DNA of 43,223 nt from positions 1 to 43,223 of IMG/VR virus record IMGVR_UViG_3300030329_001222. One strand, 5' to 3'. A program made the position numbers and the translations under genes. The notes under the pieces are model-generated. The model did no database searches. It had not been told where the DNA came from and saw only the letters and a list, made by a program, of their open reading frames with translations. Within the stretch, counting starts at the first letter, position 1. Each line of letters opens with the position of its first letter. Below, in pieces: positions 9,049 through 16,475 of the stretch. Origin of the DNA: a virus.

Positions 9049-11256
9049 TTATTGAGGTAATAGTTTAAGTGCCATTTTTCCACTAAAGCTACCTTCAAAT
9101 AAAGCGTCTACTCTTAAAGTAAAAAAGAAACCTTCTCCTGGTAGAAGTGTTACATTGGCAGCTATTCCTGATAAGGTAGCGCTACAACATCCTATAACTC
9201 CACCAGCTACTGTTATAGTACAAGAAGCAGCTTGTAAAAAAGCGGTATCTGGATCACATGGGTCTCCTTTAAATAAATCCAAATAAAATGTTCCTGCTAC
9301 ATCAGTAATAATTGTAAAGTCTGTCGCGCAAAGTCTTAATTGGTCAGCATCTGTACCGCAGGCACCCGCATTAGTGTTCCAAAATGTAAATCCAGCTTGA
9401 TGATCAAAAGCTGGTAAAGTAGTAGGCATAACTGCTCCAAGGTCATTGGTTGATCTATTATAAAGGGTGTCAAAACTTGCGTCATTAGCCCCTAAATAGG
9501 TATAATATCTTGAGGCTGTTAAAGACACGGTTGCACCTGTAAAATCTCTATTCCACATTATTACAGAGTTGTCAGCGACCGGTACTTGCCAACTTCCATC
9601 ACCTCTTAAGAAAGTAGTACCTGTTCCTCCAGCTGGTACGTGTCCCACATTAGTTGTTCCAGCATAAGCATTAGAAGCAACCGTAACTGCTCCCGTGGTT
9701 GGGGTAATAGTTAAAGGGTTACCAGTAGAAGTTCCACTTGCTGCTGCAGTCACACTGGTAGCGCCTGTATTAGTAAGTGTAACTAAATAAGGATCTCCTA
9801 AACTCCCTGTTCCACTATCCGCTGCTGAAATTCCAGTTCCTCCAGTTACACCTGCATATTGTCCATTAGATACGGTTAACCATGATCCATCATTAGCTCC
9901 AAATCTCCACGAATAAGCACCTCCTCCTGGCGGAACCCATTGTAATCCTGTTCCTGTAGAACTTAAAACTTCTCCTGCAGCACCCACAGATGATGTTCCA
10001 TCTTCAATGGTTGTAAATTTTCCATTAGGAGCCGCTACCTCTACCCCTAATCCGCTTAATATAATACTGGTAGTACCTGTGTTTCCTGCAGTTAAGGTAT
10101 CTTGTAAATTACAACAAGCAATAGACTGCCAGGTTCCATCTCCTCTTAAAAAATTAGAAGCCGTTCCTCCTGTAGGTACGTGACCTATATTGTTTCCTCC
10201 CGCATAAGCATTAGGTGTTACCACTACCGCTCCTGTTGTTGGAGTAATAGTAGTTACTGTTCCGGTTGAAGTTCCTGGGGCTCCCGCTGTTACAGATGTA
10301 ACTCCACCTGTTGTTGGTTGCCATGAAACTCCCGTGGCTGTAGATGTTAATACATCCCCTACATTTCCGGTACTCACACCGTCCCATAAAGAACCTGTTA
10401 ACGCTATTCCAGCTGTAGTGACTAAAGTACCATTAGCACTAAATGTATTGGTTCCTAACCAAGCATTATCTGCTGATGAAGAAATAGTAGCGGTAGTATC
10501 AAAAGTAGTGGTACTTGGACCGCTAAAAGATATCCCTATAGCAGTAGCTGTATTTCCTACTGTTAAAACTTGTTGTAATGGTGGAGTTGCGGGTGCTGGT
10601 AAAGTACCCCACTCTACTCCTGTTCCCGCTGCATTTACTGTCAATACTTGTCCAATAGCTCCAGTTGATCCACTATAATCATTAATAGTAGCAGTTGCTC
10701 CAAAATTTAATTCCGATGTGTTGCCTAAGAAAATATCTGAATTAGTTCCCATCGTTAAATTAGAACCTGTTCCTGAGATAGTGGCAATAGTTCCATTACT
10801 TAAACTTAATATTTTACCAGCTCCCGTCATATTAATACTACCTGTTGTATTAAAATCTAAAGTAGCAGTATTACCTGCTGTTAAAGTAGATTGTATATTA
10901 CAACATGAAGTAGCTGCTGGAGTTGCCCATATAGCACAAGATCCCGCTCCTTGAGAAGTCAAGACTTGTCCTGCTGCGCCCACACTACCGCCTAATTTTA
11001 CTTGACATAAATCTATAAAACCTACACCAGCTCCCCCTAACAAAGTTACACTACCTGTTAAAGTCATAGTTTGAGTAGCTGTATTACCAGTATCTAATAC
11101 AGACTGTAGACCTTGATTTACTCCTCCTCCTCCTGTAATAGAACTTACTAAAAAAGTAACTGTTTCATTATTATTACTAACATCTGTTGCGATTAATAAA
11201 TCATCAGCTGCAGGGGTGACTGTAGGGTAAACGGTAGTGTTTTCAATTTTTGCCAT
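9049..11256 (-). CDS. Tail fibre/receptor-binding structural protein
   Basis: 735 aa, rich in Thr, Gly, Ala and Ser. The first 33 residues (MAKIENTTVYP...TDVSNNNET) are shared with the next protein. At least four short repeats of the type (L/I)QxxLxxGNTAT are followed by two longer repeats of about 60 residues containing ITPTTGAV, NAYAG, GHVP and FLRGDG(T/S)W, a motif common in phage tail fibres. The last 170 residues are non-repetitive with several Cys and may be the receptor-binding head. No endosialidase-type autoprotease motif is recognised. Probably a trimeric fibre or spike; the exact tail location is not predictable. Confidence 0.75.
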   Translation of the reverse strand: MAKIENTTVYPTVTPAADDLLIATDVSNNNETVTFLVSSITGGGGVNQGLQSVLDTGNTATQTMTLTGSVTLLGGAGVGFIDLCQVKLGGSVGAAGQVLTSQGAGSCAIWATPAATSCCNIQSTLTAGNTATLDFNTTGSINMTGAGKILSLSNGTIATISGTGSNLTMGTNSDIFLGNTSELNFGATATINDYSGSTGAIGQVLTVNAAGTGVEWGTLPAPATPPLQQVLTVGNTATAIGISFSGPSTTTFDTTATISSSADNAWLGTNTFSANGTLVTTAGIALTGSLWDGVSTGNVGDVLTSTATGVSWQPTTGGVTSVTAGAPGTSTGTVTTITPTTGAVVVTPNAYAGGNNIGHVPTGGTASNFLRGDGTWQSIACCNLQDTLTAGNTGTTSIILSGLGVEVAAPNGKFTTIEDGTSSVGAAGEVLSSTGTGLQWVPPGGGAYSWRFGANDGSWLTVSNGQYAGVTGGTGISAADSGTGSLGDPYLVTLTNTGATSVTAAASGTSTGNPLTITPTTGAVTVASNAYAGTTNVGHVPAGGTGTTFLRGDGSWQVPVADNSVIMWNRDFTGATVSLTASRYYTYLGANDASFDTLYNRSTNDLGAVMPTTLPAFDHQAGFTFWNTNAGACGTDADQLRLCATDFTIITDVAGTFYLDLFKGDPCDPDTAFLQAASCTITVAGGVIGCCSATLSGIAANVTLLPGEGFFFTLRVDALFEGSFSGKMALKLLPQ

Positions 11257-11260
11257 ATCT

Positions 11261-11806
11261 TTATATTTGTACTATTCTATATTGTATATTAAAAGTTAAG
11301 GTTCCATCACCTCCTGTAGGATTAGCGGTATCTGCTTGAAACAACAAAGGTCTGTTATCCATTCCTGTTAAAGTAGGTGCAGCTAAAGTATTGTTATCTA
11401 CTGCCGCAAAAGATTGTACTTCTGTAAATCCTTTTTCTAAAAAAGCTTTTTGTATAATAGTCCAAGCCGCTGTATTCACTCCGTCGGTTTGAGTTATAAA
11501 CCCTCCTAATAACGTAAAAGAATAAGGATTAGTTTTGAAATTATTTTTTACCACTATCGTACCAAAAGGAATAATATAATACCCGGCACCTGGTGCTGGA
11601 ATCAATTCCACAGGGTTACTATAAGAACTTAAAATTTGTGTAGAAGTTATAGTTACTTCTTTAGTTAATGTTCCAAAAAACTTTTGAAAATCTGTAACTT
11701 TTGCAGTTTTAGTTTCGTTGTTGTCATTTACGTCTGTTAAAACTAAATAATCATTCGCTGTAGGAATGATATTAGGATAAACGGTAGTATTACTTATTTT
11801 CGCCAT
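11261..11806 (-). CDS. Tail/fibre-associated protein sharing N-terminal domain
   Basis: 181 aa. Residues 1-33 (MAKISNTTVYPNIIPTANDY, then TDVNDNNETKT) are a clear paralogue of the N-terminus of the 735-aa fibre downstream; the remaining 145 residues are beta-rich and unrelated (ends FNIQYRIVQI). The shared domain is probably a docking module so that two different distal domains use the same virion site. It overlaps the preceding coiled-coil gene by 17 nt. Confidence 0.65.
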   Translation of the reverse strand: MAKISNTTVYPNIIPTANDYLVLTDVNDNNETKTAKVTDFQKFFGTLTKEVTITSTQILSSYSNPVELIPAPGAGYYIIPFGTIVVKNNFKTNPYSFTLLGGFITQTDGVNTAAWTIIQKAFLEKGFTEVQSFAAVDNNTLAAPTLTGMDNRPLLFQADTANPTGGDGTLTFNIQYRIVQI

Positions 11807-12038
11807 TTTTTTCTTTTTCTTTTACTTCACCAGTTTCCATGTTTATGACTGCATCTTTACCGTATTTGTCAGCTAAAGATGTTTCTAATACCTGGAACTC
11901 TGATTTAATTTCTTGAACTCTTAAAAGTAATCCATACTTTTGAAGTTCAGTATCTCCTAACTGAGACTTAATTTTGTTAAATTCTACATTTAAGTCTTGA
12001 AGAGACTTTAATTCTTGTTCGTCTATTTTTTTTTGCAT
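11790..12038 (-). CDS. Small coiled-coil protein
   Basis: 82 aa, one long charged helix with heptads (LKSLQDLNVEFNKIKSQL), Lys/Glu-rich C-terminus, no Cys or membrane segment. First gene of a leftward group downstream of a TATCTTTG promoter at 12067-12074; overlaps the tail-protein gene by 17 nt. A fibre-assembly or chaperone role is possible; not recognised. Confidence 0.6.
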   Translation of the reverse strand: MQKKIDEQELKSLQDLNVEFNKIKSQLGDTELQKYGLLLRVQEIKSEFQVLETSLADKYGKDAVINMETGEVKEKEKNGENK

Positions 12039-12066
12039 TTGATTAAAGTTTAATTAATTAATAATG

Positions 12067-12074
12067 CAAAGATA
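12067..12074 (-). promoter_or_regulatory. Leftward promoter for tail-fibre genes
   Basis: Minus strand TATCTTTG, perfect match to TAnnTTTG, in the 57-nt gap between the 44-aa gene and the coiled-coil gene starting at 12038. One of a family of GCAAAGATAA sites in leftward gaps. No TTG at the usual upstream distance. Confidence 0.55.
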
Positions 12075-12095
12075 AGAAAACTTATGGAATGTATT

Positions 12096-12230
12096 TTACT
12101 TTCCTTGTCCTCTATATTTCTTAAAATAGTTTCTGCTGGATTTAAGAGAGCTGGTTTTAGACTTAGCGTGTATGCCTGGTCTTTTTTTACGAGAGTTACC
12201 TTTGAATGTGAATGAATTTAATTTTGCCAT
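12096..12230 (-). CDS. Small basic protein (44 aa)
   Basis: Short gene: MAKLNSFTFKGNSRKKRPG... ending RNYFKKYRGQGK, with about one third Lys/Arg. Its ATG overlaps the TAA of the holin gene (TAATG), which supports translation. I recall similar basic proteins near lysis and structural genes of marine phages. A nucleic-acid-binding or virion-internal role is possible; no fold recognised. Confidence 0.6.
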   Translation of the reverse strand: MAKLNSFTFKGNSRKKRPGIHAKSKTSSLKSSRNYFKKYRGQGK

Positions 12231-12631
12231 TATTTATTTTTTTTATTTATTTTTTCAAATGAACGACCTCCGAAATAGGATCCAATTACAGTTATAAGAA
12301 CAAGTTGTAATAAATCTGTCCATTTTTCTTCTACATGAAAATTAACTGCTCCTGCATCAATAAAAATCATTAACACAGTGCATACAACTAAAAATATTAA
12401 TACCATAGGTCTAACATTTTTACTTAACCAGGAATCGCTGGTCATATCATGCCGCCACCTTTCACTTACTTGTTTTTGAATTTCTGCTTCAGCTTGAATA
12501 AAGATTTTTTCCATTTCCATTTCAAACTCTGCTTTTTCATCTTTAGTCCTAATAAACCTGTCAGCAATTCCTGCTACCTTGTCAGCAACATCAGTTGCGG
12601 TTTTTCCAAATATTTTATCTAATATACTCAT
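12230..12631 (-). CDS. Holin, GTA 3-TM type
   Basis: 133 aa. A charged amphipathic N-terminal half precedes an ERWRHDMTSDSWLSKNVRP segment typical of the GTA_holin_3TM family, then membrane segments at about 70-92 and 101-121 and a basic tail. Holins permeabilise the inner membrane and release endolysin. The amidase gene lies less than 1 kb upstream in the same operon. Only two strong membrane segments are obvious, with a possible re-entrant third. Confidence 0.72.
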   Translation of the reverse strand: MSILDKIFGKTATDVADKVAGIADRFIRTKDEKAEFEMEMEKIFIQAEAEIQKQVSERWRHDMTSDSWLSKNVRPMVLIFLVVCTVLMIFIDAGAVNFHVEEKWTDLLQLVLITVIGSYFGGRSFEKINKKNK

Positions 12632-12837
12632 GATTGTTTTCTAATGTATTCTAATATAATATCTATTTTCTTTTTTATTTCTTCCATGTTATCCGCATTT
12701 TTTTCATGATGTTTGGAGAATGTATTTTTAACCTCTCTAATACTAAAAAAGAAGAAGTTATATAATGCATATAACGCCCCTAACAACAACACTAATGGTA
12801 GGCCATATCCTTCTATTAATTCTAAAATTTCTTTCAT
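12628..12837 (-). CDS. Small single-TM protein, holin-like
   Basis: 69 aa with one N-terminal membrane segment (about 12-32, YGLPLVLLLGALYALYNFFF) and a charged amphipathic C-terminal helix ending ILEYIRKQS. The pattern resembles BhlA/UviB-type bacteriocin/phage holins. Overlaps the 3-TM holin gene by 4 nt. It may be a second holin, pinholin or antiholin; not proven. Confidence 0.55.
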   Translation of the reverse strand: MKEILELIEGYGLPLVLLLGALYALYNFFFFSIREVKNTFSKHHEKNADNMEEIKKKIDIILEYIRKQS

Positions 12838-13127
12838 TAGTATTTACCTCTTTTATTTTTTGGACTGGATTTAGTAGAACCTCCTTTTCCTGCCCATAAA
12901 TGTTTACACGCCCAGTATCGAGCTGTTAGTTTGGATTTAGCCGTTCCACATTTATGTCTTGCTTTAAAAGATCTCCTTGCGGCTGCAGAATAATTGTGAC
13001 CATAACCTTTAGCACCAAAATGAATTAACTTTTCTTTACCGCCTTCGCACGCTTTCACCATCTTCTTTTTACCTGGACGGTCAGAAGCTACAACTCGGTT
13101 ACACTTCATTCTGCTTTTTTCAGCCAT
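12837..13127 (-). CDS. Cationic Cys/His protein, unknown function
   Basis: 96 aa, strongly basic. Contains KLIHFGAKGYGHNYSAAARR and later RHKCGTAKSKLTARYWACKH; four Cys and four His could bind a metal. I associate this G-(A/x)-K-G-Y-G...ARYW...LW pattern with proteins of unknown function in marine phages and large DNA viruses. The gene is coupled to its neighbours by 1-nt overlaps. Possible virion or DNA-binding protein. Confidence 0.6.
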   Translation of the reverse strand: MAEKSRMKCNRVVASDRPGKKKMVKACEGGKEKLIHFGAKGYGHNYSAAARRSFKARHKCGTAKSKLTARYWACKHLWAGKGGSTKSSPKNKRGKY

Positions 13128-13258
13128 TATTTTTTCTTTTTAACTTTAGGCCTCATAGACTTTAACATTTTATCTATTTTTGCCGCTTGACCTTTATGCA
13201 TAGCTGATGCTTTTTTTAATTCAGCAGCTATTTTTTTTAATTTATTTTTATCTATCAT
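13127..13258 (-). CDS. Small Lys-rich protein (43 aa)
   Basis: 43 aa, MIDKNKLKKIAAELKKASAM..., ending in four Lys; predicted helical. Start and stop codons overlap both neighbours (ATGA and TAATG), the strongest evidence that it is translated. No function recognised. Confidence 0.55.
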   Translation of the reverse strand: MIDKNKLKKIAAELKKASAMHKGQAAKIDKMLKSMRPKVKKKK

Positions 13259-13407
13259 TTTTTCTTTGGTAATGATTTAACTTTTCCATTTTCTGTTCGA
13301 GCATAACGATGAGTAGCGGTTTCCATACTTGGAATTAAAATACCACAATACTTTCCTTTACCATACTTCCAACACACTTTTTTTCCTGTTCTTCCTTTTT
13401 TTGCCAT
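13255..13407 (-). CDS. Small basic protein (50 aa)
   Basis: 50 aa: MAKKGRTGKKVCWKYGKGKY..., two Cys, beta-type centre (YCGILIPSMETATHRYART) and a Lys-rich end. Overlaps the 43-aa gene by 4 nt and the amidase stop by 1 nt. No function recognised; one of a series of small basic proteins in this region. Confidence 0.55.
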   Translation of the reverse strand: MAKKGRTGKKVCWKYGKGKYCGILIPSMETATHRYARTENGKVKSLPKKK

Positions 13408-13820
13408 TATATTAAATATTTATATTCATCAGTTGCATCAAACGAAGGACAAGCTTTAGCTGAAAAATCTCTGTGTCCATGAATCAAAGCTCCAGGATGA
13501 AGTAATAATAAAGTTTTTAATAAGAGTTTTAAAGATTGTTTTTGCTCACAAGTGCGAGTATCTTTAGGGGTTTTTCCATCTTTTTCTACTCCTCCTATAT
13601 AACATACTCCTATACTGGATTTATTATAACCTTTAGTGTGAGCCCCTATTTTTTCAACTGGCCGTCCATATTCAATAGTACCATCTAAGCCTATTACAAA
13701 ATGATAGCCAATTCCTGACCACCCTCTTTTTTTGTGCCAACTATCAATAGTAGCAGCTGAAATATCTTGACCTTCGCGGGTAGCTGAACAGTGAACTATA
13801 ATCTTTCTTATTTCTCTCAT
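13407..13820 (-). CDS. Endolysin: N-acetylmuramoyl-L-alanine amidase
   Basis: 137 aa, a single Amidase_2/PGRP domain like T7 lysozyme. Zn ligands His10 (IIVHCSAT), His116 (HGHRDF) and Cys124 (AKACPSFD), plus catalytic Tyr39 and Lys122, have the same spacing as T7 lysozyme His17/Tyr46/His122/Lys128/Cys130. It cleaves the amide bond between MurNAc and the stem peptide. There is no signal peptide, so it needs a holin, supplied by membrane proteins on both sides. The T7 enzyme also inhibits its RNA polymerase; no T7-type RNA polymerase is seen here. Confidence 0.92.
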   Translation of the reverse strand: MREIRKIIVHCSATREGQDISAATIDSWHKKRGWSGIGYHFVIGLDGTIEYGRPVEKIGAHTKGYNKSSIGVCYIGGVEKDGKTPKDTRTCEQKQSLKLLLKTLLLLHPGALIHGHRDFSAKACPSFDATDEYKYLI

Positions 13821-13975
13821 TTCTTTTTTGATTTAGCAAACTTGTAAACCGTAAAGGCAATTGCTAAACAAAGAGAGATGAATTGAAGAATTTCGTTACA
13901 CTGAGAAAGGCTTAATCCCAAAGCTCCCCCGTTTGCTGCTAACACTTCTGCGGTGTCCTTTATTTCTGTTTTCAT
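13817..13975 (-). CDS. Small single-TM protein, holin candidate
   Basis: 52 aa with an N-terminal soluble stretch, one membrane segment (about 29-46, LQFISLCLAIAFTVYKF) and a Lys-rich end. It overlaps the endolysin gene by 4 nt (ATGA), the usual holin-endolysin arrangement. First gene after the promoter at 14045-14052. A third holin-type gene in this cassette. Confidence 0.55.
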   Translation of the reverse strand: MKTEIKDTAEVLAANGGALGLSLSQCNEILQFISLCLAIAFTVYKFAKSKKK

Positions 13976-14044
13976 GTCCAGGTGGTTTTATTAAATAAAC
14001 ATAATTCCCATTCCATGTTGTTGTCGTTGTCCATTTCATAAATG

Positions 14045-14052
14045 CAAAGATA
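14045..14052 (-). promoter_or_regulatory. Leftward promoter for lysis cassette
   Basis: Minus strand TATCTTTG in the 88-nt gap 13976-14063, about 70 nt upstream of the first lysis gene. Perfect TAnnTTTG; no TTG at the expected distance because the upstream gene ends there. Confidence 0.5.
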
Positions 14053-14063
14053 ATAATTTATTA

Positions 14064-14303
14064 TTATTCTTCAGTTACCCATCCATTAATAGGATTTTGA
14101 AGTATTGAACATATTTCACTATGTGTATATTGAGTCTGTCCTTTTAAAAAGCTGGGAGTGTTTCCTGTAAATTTTAGAATTGTTTGAGAACGATCTATAG
14201 AATATCTTAAAGTATCTACCGATGTTTCTATAACTTCAGAAAAATTAATAGAGCCTACATCAGACGCGTCAAATATTACATATGTTATATGATCGTAACT
14301 CAT
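14064..14303 (-). CDS. Hypothetical protein (79 aa)
   Basis: 79 aa, mixed alpha/beta (HITYVIFDASDVGSINFSEV; ends GWVTEE). Follows the LamG gene by 10 nt in the same direction. No motif or family recognised; soluble and mildly acidic. Confidence 0.6.
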   Translation of the reverse strand: MSYDHITYVIFDASDVGSINFSEVIETSVDTLRYSIDRSQTILKFTGNTPSFLKGQTQYTHSEICSILQNPINGWVTEE

Positions 14304-14313
14304 TTTATATTAT

Positions 14314-15126
14314 TTAAGGAACATCGGTTATAATATCACCGCTTTCCATATTAGTCATAGTACCATTGTTAGTGTTTTTACTGTCATCAGTTATGGTAGG
14401 ATAAGATGCAGTTCCGTTTGGATCACCATTTCTCCAATACCCTATTAAGTCGGCACTACTAACATAGTTACCATTATCAGATGTAAGATCAAAAGGTGTT
14501 CCTCCATTATAAATTGCATTTGCTTCCGATGCCGTTAAAGCACTGTTCCAGAAACCTATCTCATCTAACTTTCCATCCATAAGTAAAGTTCCTGCTGTAA
14601 AACGTTTACCAATAAAAGCATTATTAGCCGCATTATATGCATTAACACCCCCGGAGCCGGATGTAAGTGTAGCTACAGATGCTCCATTAATATATATATC
14701 AAAATCTGATGATGACGTGCTTCCCCATACACAAACAATATGATTCCAAGCGTTATCGGTTAATTCATTGTTAACAGTTCTGCAAGTTCTTCTGTCACCT
14801 GATCCTGTTCCTGTTCCGTCTCCCGTGCTCATCGCAACATAACCGTTACTATTTTTATCTATATTTATTCCATAATAAACACCTAATTGGGAATTGTTAG
14901 AAAAAATCGATGATGTAGATCCTGTAGTGCTTACCCATTTAGCCCATACGGAAACACTTGCTCCGGCCGCTATTGAGGGACGTAGACTTGAATTATTTCC
15001 TAAATCAATAAATTCATCTACCCCATCAAAATCTATAGAATATAAGTTAGAATATCCTGGAGGAGTGACTACTCCTGCTACACTGGTGAATAAATTTGCA
15101 TTTCCAATTCCAATTCCTGATCCCAT
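14314..15126 (-). CDS. LamG/concanavalin-like structural protein
   Basis: 270 aa. Residues about 27-215 show a LamG jelly-roll signature: YSIDFDGVDEFIDLGN, SVSVWAKW, NAWNHIVCVW, DIYINGASVATL, and GKLDEIGFWNSALTASEA. Such domains bind carbohydrate and are frequent in tail tips, fibres and decoration proteins of phages of marine Bacteroidota. The preceding gene ends 1 nt away. It probably aids adsorption to host polysaccharide; ligand unknown. Confidence 0.78.
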   Translation of the reverse strand: MGSGIGIGNANLFTSVAGVVTPPGYSNLYSIDFDGVDEFIDLGNNSSLRPSIAAGASVSVWAKWVSTTGSTSSIFSNNSQLGVYYGINIDKNSNGYVAMSTGDGTGTGSGDRRTCRTVNNELTDNAWNHIVCVWGSTSSSDFDIYINGASVATLTSGSGGVNAYNAANNAFIGKRFTAGTLLMDGKLDEIGFWNSALTASEANAIYNGGTPFDLTSDNGNYVSSADLIGYWRNGDPNGTASYPTITDDSKNTNNGTMTNMESGDIITDVP

Positions 15127-15127
15127 A

Positions 15128-15679
15128 CTACCATAAAGCTATAACATCTGCAGCTGATGTTCTGGTTGCATAAACTTGTATTACTTGAATAGGTAAAAAA
15201 GATCCATTGGCAATACCTTTAAATATAGGTGAATAGTTTCCTGGAGTATTAAGTGCAGTTACATTTCCATTGTTCTCCGCCATTGTTACTTCTATATCTC
15301 CTGCTGTTCCTACAAACAAAGTACAGCCTATAGTTGCCCTGTTGTATATATAAATAACATCTGCTCCTGTTCCTGTAGTTGCTACACTTACTGTTAATTG
15401 AGTGTCACTATCTACACTGGTTACATATGCGGCAATACTTGATGTTACATTATAAACAATAGCTCCCGGTTGGATTCCCATTTCAGTAAATTTTGTAGTT
15501 CCTACTGTAGCAGTAATGGTATTAGGTACAGTTTGGTCTACTACTATTTTTGTAACCCCATCTGTTGCAGCTGTAGTTCCATCAATAACATTAACTACTG
15601 ACGATGGGTCTGGGATTTTTACTGTATCGCTTTGAATAACATCTAAAGCCTCTCTTGATTGTAATTTTTGATATGCCAT
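15128..15679 (-). CDS. Structural/decoration protein
   Basis: 183 aa, Thr/Val-rich and beta-rich. The C-terminal part has the pattern GCTLFVGTAGDIEVTMAEN ... NGSFLPIQVIQV ... ADVIALW, which I recognise from small beta proteins encoded in structural regions of many tailed phages. A central insert (VTKIVVDQTVPN to YIYNRAT) looks like an extra beta domain. Likely on the virion surface or tail; exact role unknown. Confidence 0.6.
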   Translation of the reverse strand: MAYQKLQSREALDVIQSDTVKIPDPSSVVNVIDGTTAATDGVTKIVVDQTVPNTITATVGTTKFTEMGIQPGAIVYNVTSSIAAYVTSVDSDTQLTVSVATTGTGADVIYIYNRATIGCTLFVGTAGDIEVTMAENNGNVTALNTPGNYSPIFKGIANGSFLPIQVIQVYATRTSAADVIALW

Positions 15680-15686
15680 TTTTTAT

Positions 15687-15860
15687 TTATTTATCATAAG
15701 GAAACACTCTATTTAAAGTGTCTCTACGTTTATTACATCCGCAGTCGCTATTAGTAGCTTTAGCTACCTTATCAACTACTTTTTTTATACCAGTTGCTTT
15801 GGTGAATTTTTCTATAGTATCACCTAACCCTCTGGATTTATTAAAGACTTGTCTTTTCAT
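15687..15860 (-). CDS. Conserved small CGC-motif phage protein
   Basis: 57 aa from the ATG at 15860 (MKRQVFNKSRGLGDTIEKF). This start overlaps the upstream stop as ATGA, so I prefer it to an upstream in-frame ATG at 15887, which would overlap that gene by 31 nt. The core GLGDTIEKFTKATGIKK and the end CGCNKRRDTLNRVFPY look like a conserved family in Bacteroidota phages. The Cys-x-Cys near an Arg/Lys cluster may bind metal. Function unknown. Confidence 0.65.
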   Translation of the reverse strand: MKRQVFNKSRGLGDTIEKFTKATGIKKVVDKVAKATNSDCGCNKRRDTLNRVFPYDK

Positions 15861-15994
15861 TTGCAAGTACATTGTTTGTGTGGACATGCAGTCACATTAA
15901 ACATCAACTTGTTTATTAACCAGTTCCACTTACATTTTATTTTACAGGTTAAATCAATAATCTTATTACCTAACCATACTAATAATTTTCCCAT
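15857..15994 (-). CDS. Cys-rich small protein (45 aa)
   Basis: 45 aa, MGKLLVWLGNKIIDLTCKIK... ending CPHKQCTCK. Five Cys, the last three in C-x4-C-x-C; the N-terminal half is amphipathic (Trp, Leu, Lys). Its stop overlaps the next start as ATGA. I recall similar ends in marine phage proteins. It may be membrane-associated; function unknown. Confidence 0.55.
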   Translation of the reverse strand: MGKLLVWLGNKIIDLTCKIKCKWNWLINKLMFNVTACPHKQCTCK

Positions 15995-15998
15995 AATT

Positions 15999-16208
15999 TT
16001 ATTTTTTCATTCTGCATCCAAAGTTTTTTGCATAGTTTGCCATCTTTACTACTTTGTCCGAATACTTATCCGTTTTTTTCATAACAGCATTAGCAGCACT
16101 ACACGCGTCTTTGAATCCGTTAGACTTAGCCCACTTTGTAAAAGCTCCCTGACGAGATTCTTTTATTTCTGGAAAGGCACCTTTTTTAGTTCTTCCTCTT
16201 TTTGCCAT
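15999..16208 (-). CDS. Small basic protein (69 aa)
   Basis: 69 aa, MAKRGRTKKGAFPEIKESRQ followed by GAFTKWAKSNGF and VVKMANYAKNFGCRMKK. The pattern of an aromatic/Lys repeat with a C-terminal MANYAKN motif looks conserved among phages. Very basic; candidate DNA-associated virion protein. No catalytic motif. Confidence 0.6.
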   Translation of the reverse strand: MAKRGRTKKGAFPEIKESRQGAFTKWAKSNGFKDACSAANAVMKKTDKYSDKVVKMANYAKNFGCRMKK

Positions 16209-16210
16209 AA

Positions 16211-16420
16211 TTATTTTCTTATTGCAGCACCAATGTGTTTTTTCACATTGTTGATTTTTTCATAAGACATATTGTGATCTCCACCATAAGCATGACCATA
16301 GTCTTTTTTAGACATTGCTTTAGACTCATCTCTTCTGTCTTTTAAAGATTGAGAGTGATGTCCTTTGTGTTTGTTTCCTAAAGACTCATCAAGTCTTGCA
16401 TTGTAACCTTGTTTTTTCAT
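16211..16420 (-). CDS. Conserved small phage protein (GYNARLDES type)
   Basis: 69 aa, charged, with MKKQGYNARLDESLGNKHKG and SLKDRRDESKAMSK segments that I recognise as recurring in small proteins of structural regions of many phages; no function is known to me. His-, Lys- and Arg-rich with little hydrophobic core, so probably disordered or assembled with other proteins. Downstream of the promoter at 16444-16475. Confidence 0.6.
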   Translation of the reverse strand: MKKQGYNARLDESLGNKHKGHHSQSLKDRRDESKAMSKKDYGHAYGGDHNMSYEKINNVKKHIGAAIRK

Positions 16421-16443
16421 AATTTCTAATTTTTAATATTTTA

Positions 16444-16475
16444 CAAAGATAATAATATTTTTTGTTTAATTCCAA
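16444..16475 (-). promoter_or_regulatory. Leftward promoter (TTG-N21-TATCTTTG)
   Basis: Minus strand: TTG (16475-16473), 21 nt, then TATCTTTG (16451-16444), within the flavobacterial consensus TTG-N17-23-TAnnTTTG. It lies 24 nt upstream of the ATG at 16420. The TTG falls within the last codons of the Lys-rich gene. Confidence 0.62.

Noticed and set aside
10334-10954. Rightward ORFs within the tail fibre gene
   Set aside because: Antisense to Thr/Gly repeats; no leader, no context, no known fold.
11262-11269. TATATTTG rightward promoter-like site
   Set aside because: No rightward gene follows for 6 kb; lies in the junction of two leftward tail genes.
15849-16265. 138-aa rightward ORF
   Set aside because: Antisense to three small leftward genes that have linked starts and stops; the composition (Phe/Leu/Ser-rich) is typical of a shadow.
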